A DNA stretch of 11,484 bases. Origin: Bacillota bacterium. Lineage in GTDB: Bacteria > Bacillota > Clostridia > Christensenellales > UBA1242. This document shows, one piece after another, positions 5,573 through 11,058 of this stretch. Position numbers and translations under genes: made by a program. The notes beneath the pieces are model-generated. The model searched no databases and had not been told where the DNA came from. It was given only the letters and a program-made list of their open reading frames with translations. The DNA is taken from the NCBI GenBank assembly GCA_009780625.1, contig WQZR01000027.1, positions 1 to 11,484 on the forward strand, written 5' to 3'. Position 1 is the first letter of the stretch, and each line of letters opens with the position of its first letter.

Positions 5573-7390
5573 TTATTCCAATGTTGCTTTGATTCTTCTA
5601 ACTCCGCTTGAAGATGCTTCTTCTTTTTGTATTTTGAATGTGCCGAGGTCTTTTGTGTTTTGTGCGTGTGGTCCGCCGCATAACTCCATTGAGAAGTCGC
5701 CCATGCTATACACCTTCACAATCTCGCCATATTTGTCTCCAAAGATTCCAATTGCGCCTTTTGCCTTTGCTTCTTTAACCGTCATTTCTTTAAACGATAT
5801 TTTTAAACCTTTTTTGATTTGTTCATTTACAAGTTTTTCAATTTTGTCTAACTCTTCTTTTTCTAGTTTTCTGTCGAAAGAAAAATCAAATCTAAGTCTT
5901 TCCGCTGTAATATTGCTGCCGCGTTGTTCAATACCTTTGCCTAAAACTTTATTCAATGCAGCAAGCAACAAGTGAGTTGCTGTGTGAAGGTTTGTGATTT
6001 TTGGGTCGTTCCCTGCCATTCCCCCAGCATTAACTCCTGCGTTTGCAGTTTGCGATTTCTTTCTATGCTCTTCAAAAGCCACATTGAAACCTTGTTCGTC
6101 AACTTCAATTCCACGCTCTCTTGCCATTTCTTTTGTGATTTCAATTGGGAAACCAAATGTGTCGAACAGCCTGAATGCATCAACACCAGAAATTTGTTTC
6201 TTTTTTGAAATAAGTTTTTCAAACTCTCTCACGCCCTGCTCTAGGGTTTTAGAGAACTTCGAGAACTCTTTTTCTAGTTCAATAAGAATAAATCCTCTAT
6301 TTTCTTTGATGTGTGGATGGCTGTCTTGATATTCTTCAATAAACTTTCCAGCAAGCACCAGCAACACATCCGGAGAAATTTTGAGTGCTCTTGCCTGAAC
6401 AAGTGCACGTCTGATTAGACGTCTAAGAACATAACCCCTTCCACTGTTACTCGGAACAGTTTTAACCATATCGCCCATAATCAAACAAGATGCTCTGATG
6501 TGGTCTAGAATGATTCTTGATTGTTTAATAAAACGCATTTGGAAAAGTTGAGTTTGTTCTGGTGAAGTTCTAAACATTTCTTCGTTTGCGATTGCAACTG
6601 CATCGCTTAGAGAATGCAACGCGTTTTGGAATGTGTCGATTTCATAAACAGAGTTTAGTCCGTTGATTGCAATCAACGCTCTTTCTAGCCCCATTCCTGT
6701 GTCAATATTTGGTTTTTCAAGTGGAACAAGTCCGTTTGGTGTTTTGTTATATTCCATAAACACGTCGTTCCAGATTTCCACATATGCACCGCAATCACAC
6801 GCCGGTGTGCATTTTGCAGAACAACGAGGTTTTTTTACTATAAACATTTCCGAGCACGGTCCGCACGGTCCGCCAGTTTCAAGTCCCCACCAGTTTTCTT
6901 TTTTTGGAAGATAAAACAATTGGTCGTCTTTCACGCCATGGCTTCTCCAAGCAGTTGCCGCCACCTCATCTCTAGGTGCATCAGCGTTTCCTTCAAAAAC
7001 TGTAAACGCAAGGTTTTCAAGTGGAATGTTTAGCCACTGCGGACTAGTCAGAAATTCGAAAGAAAAAGCGATTGCTTCTTTTTTGAAATAGTCTCCTAGG
7101 CTCCAGCTTCCAAGCATTTCGAAACCTGTGCAGTGAGTTTTGTCGCCGATGTCGTCTATATCTCCTGTTCGGATGCACGTTTGAACGTTTGCAAGGCGGG
7201 TGCCTTGTGGGTGTTTTTCTCCAAGAAGGTATGGAACAAGCGGCTGCATTCCGGCCGTTGTGAAAAGCACCGTTGGGTCGTCTTGAGGAACGACTGACGA
7301 GTTCTTGATTATTGCGTGGTTTTTAGATTCGAAAAATCTTAGCCACATGCTTCTTAATTCTTTTGCTGTAATTTTATATGTTCTTTCCAT
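5573..7390 (-). CDS. alaS: Alanyl-tRNA synthetase, short form lacking C-Ala and the beta-barrel
   Basis: AlaRS attaches alanine to tRNA-Ala. The 605 residues show the class II catalytic core: TCIRTGDIDDIG around 71-82, FEMLGSWSLGDYFK at 90-103, a zinc-type cluster CSAKCTPACDC at 190-200, and motif 3 GMGLER at 232-237. The tRNA-binding helical domain follows (SNSGRGYVLRRLIRRAL, 314-330). The editing (SAD) domain keeps its four metal ligands: HTATH (His469, His473) and CGGPH (Cys571, His575). Canonical bacterial AlaRS is about 870 residues. Here the beta-barrel with the GGQxxDxG segment before the HxxxH is missing, and the protein stops directly after the SAD domain, with no C-Ala. The reading frame ends cleanly at a terminator, so this is a short family type rather than a truncation. 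The start fits the family N-terminus, but no Shine-Dalgarno is seen and TGTTAAACT ends 6 bases before the ATG. Confidence 0.93.
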   Translation of the reverse strand: MERTYKITAKELRSMWLRFFESKNHAIIKNSSVVPQDDPTVLFTTAGMQPLVPYLLGEKHPQGTRLANVQTCIRTGDIDDIGDKTHCTGFEMLGSWSLGDYFKKEAIAFSFEFLTSPQWLNIPLENLAFTVFEGNADAPRDEVAATAWRSHGVKDDQLFYLPKKENWWGLETGGPCGPCSEMFIVKKPRCSAKCTPACDCGAYVEIWNDVFMEYNKTPNGLVPLEKPNIDTGMGLERALIAINGLNSVYEIDTFQNALHSLSDAVAIANEEMFRTSPEQTQLFQMRFIKQSRIILDHIRASCLIMGDMVKTVPSNSGRGYVLRRLIRRALVQARALKISPDVLLVLAGKFIEEYQDSHPHIKENRGFILIELEKEFSKFSKTLEQGVREFEKLISKKKQISGVDAFRLFDTFGFPIEITKEMARERGIEVDEQGFNVAFEEHRKKSQTANAGVNAGGMAGNDPKITNLHTATHLLLAALNKVLGKGIEQRGSNITAERLRFDFSFDRKLEKEELDKIEKLVNEQIKKGLKISFKEMTVKEAKAKGAIGIFGDKYGEIVKVYSMGDFSMELCGGPHAQNTKDLGTFKIQKEEASSSGVRRIKATLE

Positions 7391-7396
7391 GAATGT

Positions 7397-7405
7397 AGTT
7401 TAACA
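7397..7405 (-). promoter_or_regulatory. Extended -10 candidate for alaS, leaderless spacing
   Basis: On the minus strand, TGTTAAACT (TGn plus a weak -10 TAAACT) ends 6 bases before ATG 7390, so transcription would begin at about the start codon. No convincing -35 was found. The same ten bases, TGTTAAACTA, occur in the divergent dnaX promoter. Confidence 0.35.
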
Positions 7406-7426
7406 CGGTTTTTATTTTTTTCATGC

Positions 7427-7490
7427 GGGTTGCCCTTAGGTGCAACCCCTACATTTTCTGTGTGTAGGGGTCGCGCCTAAGAGCGACCCT
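7427..7490. repeat. REPIN-like pair C, feet inward (alaS-dnaX intergenic)
   Basis: There are two hairpin units in the opposite arrangement to the other doublets. Unit one (7427-7453) has stem GGGTTGC/GCAACCC and ends CCCCTACA. After a 9-base spacer, unit two (7463-7489) begins TGTAGGGG with stem GGGTCGC/GCGACCC. Inverted, the units match except at four positions: one compensated stem pair (T-A versus C-G) and the two bases flanking the shared CTTAGG loop. It occupies nearly half of the 147-base gap between divergent alaS and dnaX. Confidence 0.8.
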
Positions 7491-7504
7491 AAAAAAGAAA
7501 ATTA

Positions 7505-7513
7505 TGTTAAACT
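7505..7513 (+). promoter_or_regulatory. Extended -10 candidate for dnaX
   Basis: TGTTAAACT is followed by ATAAGG and a leader of about 18 bases containing GGAGGT before ATG 7538. No clear -35 was found: the expected position falls at the end of the palindromic repeat. Confidence 0.4.
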
Positions 7514-7537
7514 ATAAGGTAAAGAATTGGAGGTGCT

Positions 7538-8560
7538 ATGCATCAAGCGTTATATAGACAGTTTAGAAGCAAGACATTTGAGGAACTAACCGGGCAAGAA
7601 CATATTGTTAAGATTTTAAAAAATCAGATTGCAAGTGGAAAAATTTCACACGCTTACCTATTTAACGGCGGACGCGGAATTGGAAAGACTTCTGTTGCAA
7701 GAATTTTTGCAAAGGCAATCAACTGTTTAGGCACGGGTGTGAAGCCATGTTATAAATGCGAGCAGTGCAAACTTAAAGATATTGAGAATCTAGATATTAT
7801 TGAAATCGACGCTGCTTCCAATAATGGTGTTGACAGCATAAGAGAACTTAGAGAGACTGTGAAGTTTCTTCCAGTGAATTCTAAATATAAGGTATATATT
7901 GTGGACGAGGTTCACATGCTTTCCGACGGTGCGTTTAACGCATTTTTGAAAACACTTGAAGAGCCACCTTCTCACGTTGTGTTTATTCTTGCTACAACCG
8001 AAGCGCATAAGTTGCCGGCGACTGTGTTAAGTAGATGTATGAGGTTTGATTTCAAGCAGCCAACAGTTGCGGAGATTTCAACACTGCTTAGAAAAGTTTT
8101 GACTGATGCAAAGATAACATTTGACGAAGAAAGCATTGAAGCTATTGCTGAAGCGGCTGATGGAAGTTTTAGGGATGCCCTATCTATTGCAGACAGCGTT
8201 GCAGCGGCAGGAAATATGAAGCTTGAATCAAAAGCTGTTGTGAATATGCTTGGAGCGATTTCTAAAAAAGAAGTTGAGACTTTGGCAAACGCTATTGTTA
8301 AAAAAGATGAAAAGAAAACAGTTCAACAGGCAGAGAAGTTGTTATCTGAAGGAAAAGCTGTTTCTGCGCTTATTAAAGAACTTATGAAATACTTTAAGAA
8401 CATTGTTCTAGAGCATGCGGCAAAAGGAACAAGAGCCGATGCGCTTGTGTATGCGTCACTTGAAAAACTGGCTGAACTTGAGGTTGAGCTTAAAAACACA
8501 CTCAGCCCAAGATTACTGTTTACGGTTTGTTTAATAAATACAATAAATACGAAAGGATAG
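7538..8560 (+). CDS. dnaX: DNA polymerase III clamp-loader subunit gamma (short DnaX)
   Basis: DnaX is the ATPase motor of the clamp loader that places the beta clamp on primed DNA. The 340 residues show Walker A GGRGIGKT (44-51), the zinc cysteines Cys63, Cys71, Cys74 and Cys77, Walker B VYIVDE (119-124), LEEPP, sensor-1 LATTE, and the arginine-finger SRC motif (165-167). The third domain, for oligomerisation, ends at about 340. Bacterial tau is usually 550-640 residues, with C-terminal domains that bind DnaB helicase and the polymerase alpha subunit. Those are absent here, so the product resembles gamma. The gene does not look broken: it ends cleanly and the next gene starts 1 base later. 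GGAGGT lies 3 bases before the ATG. It is divergent from alaS across a palindromic repeat. Confidence 0.93.
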   Translation: MHQALYRQFRSKTFEELTGQEHIVKILKNQIASGKISHAYLFNGGRGIGKTSVARIFAKAINCLGTGVKPCYKCEQCKLKDIENLDIIEIDAASNNGVDSIRELRETVKFLPVNSKYKVYIVDEVHMLSDGAFNAFLKTLEEPPSHVVFILATTEAHKLPATVLSRCMRFDFKQPTVAEISTLLRKVLTDAKITFDEESIEAIAEAADGSFRDALSIADSVAAAGNMKLESKAVVNMLGAISKKEVETLANAIVKKDEKKTVQQAEKLLSEGKAVSALIKELMKYFKNIVLEHAAKGTRADALVYASLEKLAELEVELKNTLSPRLLFTVCLINTINTKG

Positions 8561-8561
8561 T

Positions 8562-8903
8562 ATGGAAGAAAAAGAAGAAAGAGTTGTAAAAACAGTCGAA
8601 GAACTTACCGAAAAAGAGTTTATTGAGTACCATATGGGTAATAAGTTCGGACTTCTTGGTGGCGAGCTCGGTAACAAGATAGTTATACGTATTTTGTTTT
8701 ATATATTTTGGGGTTTTATGATGGCACTCATTCAATGGCTCTTCAATGGTGCTAACATAGAAAACATCCTATATCCTGGTCTAATAGTAGCTATAACAGG
8801 TGCAGTTGCTTTTGGTGGACTTATGGAGTTATTCAGATGGTTAACATTAAGAAAAATAAAAAAAAGGTATACTGCCCTGCATATAGATAAAAAAGAAGAC
8901 TAA
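8562..8903 (+). CDS. Small two-span membrane protein, unknown function
   Basis: The 113-residue protein begins 1 base after the dnaX stop, with AAAGGA at the end of dnaX as ribosome site, so it is co-transcribed and probably coupled. The N-terminal 35 residues are charged (EEKEERVVKTVEELTEKEF). Hydrophobic spans lie at about 40-61 and 69-92, separated by a short NGANIEN turn. The C-terminus is basic and then acidic (RKIKKRY...DKKED). The charges predict both ends inside the cell. I recognise no family. The position after dnaX is where many Bacillota carry yaaK/recR, but this protein is neither. A terminator follows directly. Confidence 0.7.
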   Translation: MEEKEERVVKTVEELTEKEFIEYHMGNKFGLLGGELGNKIVIRILFYIFWGFMMALIQWLFNGANIENILYPGLIVAITGAVAFGGLMELFRWLTLRKIKKRYTALHIDKKED

Positions 8904-8910
8904 ACAAAAG

Positions 8911-8931
8911 AACGCCAATCGGCGTTTTTTT
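8911..8931. terminator. Bidirectional terminator after dnaX unit and prmC
   Basis: Stem AACGCC/GGCGTT with AATC loop, extended by a G-T pair and flanking A/T runs, is followed by seven T on the plus strand (8925-8931). It lies between the stops of the convergent membrane-protein gene (8903) and prmC (8930). Confidence 0.85.
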
Positions 8932-9844
8932 AATCTCTGTGATAACCGAGCACAACGCGTTCGATGGCGTTGTAGTCTTTTCTTATGGTTACATCTTTGA
9001 AGTTTTTTTGGCTCATCCATGCGTGGACTAAACCTGATTGCTTATGCCCTACTTCAAATGCAAGCAAGCCGCCTGGTTTTAGATAGTGAATGCTTCTGTT
9101 GATAATTCTTTCATAAAAATAGTAGCCACTTTCTTCTCCAACGAGTGCCAACTTAGGGTCGTGGTTTTTCACTTCTGGCTCTAACTCATTATCAAACTCA
9201 TATTCAGATATATATGGCGGGTTGGAAACAATCACGTCAAACTTTTCGTTTATGCTTTCAAAGATGTCGCTGATTCTAAAATCAATATTCACTCCATGAA
9301 GTTTTGCATTCTTCTTTGCAACTTTTAGTGCCTTTTTTGAAATGTCTGTTGCAACCATTTTTACTTCGATGTTTTTAAATGTTTCTAGTTCTTTTGCTAG
9401 AGTGATTGCAAGAATTCCGCTACCTGTGCCGATGTCGAGGATTTTGATGGTTGTAGGGGTCGCATCACTATGCGACCCAGGGCTGCATGGTGATGCAGCC
9501 CCTACGTTTTTTATGCGTTCCTTAATTCTAATCAAAACCGCTTCAACCAAAGACTCTGTGCATTGCCTTGGGCTTAGGACGTGTTTGTTCACCATAAAAT
9601 CTCTGCCATAGAAATTCTTGATTCCCATAATTTTGCAGATTGGTTCGTTTTTTGAAATACGTCTATCTATAATCTTTTGGCATTGTTTTTCGCATTTTGA
9701 GTTTAGTTCATCATCTTTCTTAGCAAGAACTTCGCCGATTGATTTTTGCATCAAGCAAGAAAGCACAACTTCTGCGTCGCGTTCTTCTTTGCCGGCATTC
9801 TTCAATTTTTCTTTCTGTGCTTTTAGACAGTCTGATATTTTCAT
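8930..9844 (-). CDS. prmC: Peptide-chain release factor N5-glutamine methyltransferase with palindrome-encoded insertion
   Basis: PrmC (HemK) methylates the GGQ glutamine of release factors using SAM. From ATG 9844 the protein has 304 residues: a helical N-terminal domain (1-80), the hinge LSPRQCTE at 90-97 (family form IPRPxTE, so Pro-Glu/Asp is replaced by Gln-Cys), SAM motif I ILDIGTGSG at 135-143, and the catalytic NPPY at 208-211. Residues 114-131 (VGAASPCSPGSHSDATPT) are not family sequence; they are encoded by a palindromic element inserted just before the first strand of the methyltransferase fold. The frame stays open upstream to 10069, but that part overlaps rpmE and does not match the family, so the start at 9844 is preferred. 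No Shine-Dalgarno is present; TGTTATAAT ends 6 bases before the ATG. rpmE-prmC order is common in Bacillota, usually followed by prfA, which is not here. Confidence 0.92.
   Translation of the reverse strand: MKISDCLKAQKEKLKNAGKEERDAEVVLSCLMQKSIGEVLAKKDDELNSKCEKQCQKIIDRRISKNEPICKIMGIKNFYGRDFMVNKHVLSPRQCTESLVEAVLIRIKERIKNVGAASPCSPGSHSDATPTTIKILDIGTGSGILAITLAKELETFKNIEVKMVATDISKKALKVAKKNAKLHGVNIDFRISDIFESINEKFDVIVSNPPYISEYEFDNELEPEVKNHDPKLALVGEESGYYFYERIINRSIHYLKPGGLLAFEVGHKQSGLVHAWMSQKNFKDVTIRKDYNAIERVVLGYHRD
9452..9505. repeat. REPIN-like palindromic doublet D (inside prmC)
   Basis: TGTAGGGG (9452-9459) and CCCCTAC (9499-9505) bound two perfect 9-bp hairpins with 4-base loops: 9457-9465/9470-9478 (loop CACT) and 9480-9488/9493-9501 (loop GGTG), joined by one A. 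The halves, inverted, share GCATCAC around the loop and differ at two adjacent stem pairs, both compensated (TC/GA versus CT/AG). On the minus strand it encodes prmC residues 114-131, 18 codons in the GTA-GGG frame. Confidence 0.87.
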
Positions 9845-9850
9845 AAATTT

Positions 9851-9859
9851 ATTATAACA
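9851..9859 (-). promoter_or_regulatory. Extended -10 promoter of prmC, leaderless spacing
   Basis: On the minus strand, TGTTATAAT is a consensus extended -10 that ends 6 bases before ATG 9844. No Shine-Dalgarno fits between, so the message would start at the initiation codon. The same nonamer is the -10 of the toxin-antitoxin operon. Confidence 0.6.
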
Positions 9860-9869
9860 CAAATAAAAA

Positions 9870-9895
9870 GGGTCGCCCAACGGTCGACCCCTACA
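9870..9895 (-). repeat. Solitary REPIN-like half-unit E, doubling as the rpmE terminator
   Basis: On the minus strand this begins TGTAGGGG, forms the stem GGGTCG/CGACCC (9885-9890 with 9870-9875) with two inner C-G pairs, and is followed at once by TTTTTATTT. It starts 5 bases after the rpmE stop. The hairpin with T-tract has all the features of an intrinsic terminator for rpmE. It is one base shorter than the 27-base units elsewhere. Confidence 0.75.
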
Positions 9896-9899
9896 TTTC

Positions 9900-10109
9900 T
9901 TATTTCTTTGCTTGTCTGATTTTTTCGAACCTTGCAAGTCTTCCGCCACTGTCAACAACTTTTTGAGTTCCTGTATAGAATGGGTGGCACTTGTTGCAGA
10001 TTTCTGTTTTGATTTCATCTTTGCCACATGCACTCTCGTTAGAAAAACTATTTCCACAGCTGCACGCAACTGTCACTTTCTTAACTTTTGGGTGTGTTCC
10101 TGGTTTCAT
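9900..10109 (-). CDS. rpmE: Ribosomal protein L31, zinc-binding form
   Basis: The 69-residue L31 of the large ribosomal subunit bridges to the small subunit. The sequence shows the zinc-type cysteines CSC (16-18) and CNKCHPFYTG (38-47), the hallmark of the C+ form, and the basic end KKVKK...RLARFEKIRQAKK. ATG 10109 has AGAGGAG 8 bases upstream. A good promoter and a leader with a perfect hairpin precede it. A palindromic-repeat terminator follows, so rpmE is probably transcribed alone and prmC from its own promoter. Confidence 0.95.
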   Translation of the reverse strand: MKPGTHPKVKKVTVACSCGNSFSNESACGKDEIKTEICNKCHPFYTGTQKVVDSGGRLARFEKIRQAKK

Positions 10110-10126
10110 TTTTATGCTCCTCTTTT

Positions 10127-10142
10127 GCTGGTTCCAACCAGC
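10127..10142 (-). promoter_or_regulatory. Hairpin in the rpmE leader, possible L31 autoregulatory element
   Basis: GCTGGTTGGAACCAGC on the minus strand is a perfect 7-bp palindrome (practically 6 bp with a 4-base loop) ending 10 bases before the GAGGAG site, within a leader of about 45 bases. There is no T-tract after it, so it is not a terminator. Ribosomal-protein leaders, including L31 leaders, often carry such protein-binding structures; the role here is inferred from position only. Confidence 0.45.
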
Positions 10143-10160
10143 TATTTACATTGATTAGTT

Positions 10161-10189
10161 ATTGTACATCATTTTTAAACTTTATGCAA
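10161..10189 (-). promoter_or_regulatory. Promoter of rpmE
   Basis: On the minus strand there is -35 TTGCAT (10184-10189), a 17-base spacer and -10 TACAAT (10161-10166). It begins directly next to the stop of the upstream membrane-protein gene at 10190 and gives a leader of about 45 bases. Confidence 0.75.
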
Positions 10190-10990
10190 CTATCTTCTAA
10201 ATGATAGCTGATAGATTGAGAATGCCGCTCCATCTGTGCCAAGTTCCATAACAACTGCTGGGTGTCGCCCGTCATCCATTGCTGCTGGTCTTAAAACAAT
10301 TTCGTGTGCTGCGGTGTTTAAAGCACCAAATGTGATTTCAACTCTATGTTGAATTTCTCTTGTTTGATTCTCTGCCACATAGAATGCAATTGTGTTTACG
10401 TATCTTTCTTCAGCGACGCCTGTTGCGTTTGGAGTGCTCCTCACAAAAACACGCATTGCAAAATAGCCAGCTTCTTGGCTTCGGACATTGAAGTCCATTC
10501 TATATACATATCTATTTCTTGAAAACTGTCTAATTGGGTCGCCCTTAACTCTGAATGCAATCTCTTCATATTCCCTGAAGTTATTTGCATTTCTGTTTGT
10601 GAAGTTAGACATCTGCGAAGTTGAAGCAGTTCCGTTTGCCCAAACTGCAACGTTGTTTGTCAAAAAGTCTGTCGGTGCCATGCGGCTCATTCCTCTAAAA
10701 CTTAGAATAATCACAATTGTTATAATAATCAAAAGAAGAGCAACAACAATTCCTTTAAACAAGTCTTTTAGGTTGATTGATGGCAACATCAAAATTCCAT
10801 CGACTTTTGAATATGCCCTTTGTTTTTTTCTGTTGATTCCAAGCTTTCTGTCTAAGTCTTTAATCATGTCGTCGCTTCGCTGTTGTTGTTCTTCGGTGAA
10901 GGTTTTTGGCTTATCAAAATAAGGCGTGTCTTTTCGCTTTTGAAGTTCTTCTGGTTTTTTCTTAAGTTGTGGGTTTAACTTTACGCCCAT
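10190..10990 (-). CDS. Single-span membrane protein with extracytoplasmic beta-rich domain, unknown function
   Basis: From ATG 10990 the protein has 266 residues. An upstream in-frame ATG at 11053 would add 21 residues overlapping the divergent promoter region; no ribosome site supports it. Residues 1-75 are charged and Lys/Glu/Gln-rich with PKTFTEEQQQRSDDMIKD. One strong membrane segment spans about 78-98 (IVVALLLIIITIVIILSF). The remaining 165 residues alternate polar and hydrophobic positions, as in a beta-sandwich, with many Asn/Thr/Arg and no cysteine; basic residues before the span place this domain outside. I recognise no family. No terminator follows: the rpmE promoter begins at the stop codon. 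It is divergent from a sporulation-type gene, but no sporulation link is shown. Confidence 0.7.
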   Translation of the reverse strand: MGVKLNPQLKKKPEELQKRKDTPYFDKPKTFTEEQQQRSDDMIKDLDRKLGINRKKQRAYSKVDGILMLPSINLKDLFKGIVVALLLIIITIVIILSFRGMSRMAPTDFLTNNVAVWANGTASTSQMSNFTNRNANNFREYEEIAFRVKGDPIRQFSRNRYVYRMDFNVRSQEAGYFAMRVFVRSTPNATGVAEERYVNTIAFYVAENQTREIQHRVEITFGALNTAAHEIVLRPAAMDDGRHPAVVMELGTDGAAFSIYQLSFRR

Positions 10991-10997
10991 TGGTATT

Positions 10998-11003
10998 ATT
11001 TTA
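10998..11003 (-). promoter_or_regulatory. -10-like box 7 bases before the 10990 start
   Basis: TAAAAT on the minus strand is separated by 7 bases from ATG 10990. No Shine-Dalgarno intervenes and no clear -35 is present. It is listed because it repeats the spacing seen at uppP, alaS and prmC. Confidence 0.3.
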
Positions 11004-11058
11004 CCCAAAAAATTCAAATTCCCATAATAAAAAGCATAACATTGGCAATACATTTGTT

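Noticed and set aside
7538..8560. Programmed frameshift making two DnaX products
   Set aside because: No slippery A-run with downstream stem is seen near the end, and no tau-like frame follows.
9845..10069. N-terminal extension of prmC up to 10069
   Set aside because: The extra 75 codons overlap rpmE in another frame, run through the palindromic terminator and do not match PrmC; ATG 9844 gives the family N-terminus.
10127..10142. Terminator for the 10990 membrane gene
   Set aside because: The stem lacks a following T-tract and lies downstream of the rpmE promoter, inside its leader.
10991..11053. Extra 21 residues at the N-terminus of the 10990 gene
   Set aside because: There is no ribosome site and the segment covers the divergent regulatory region; ATG 10990 is better placed after a -10-like box.
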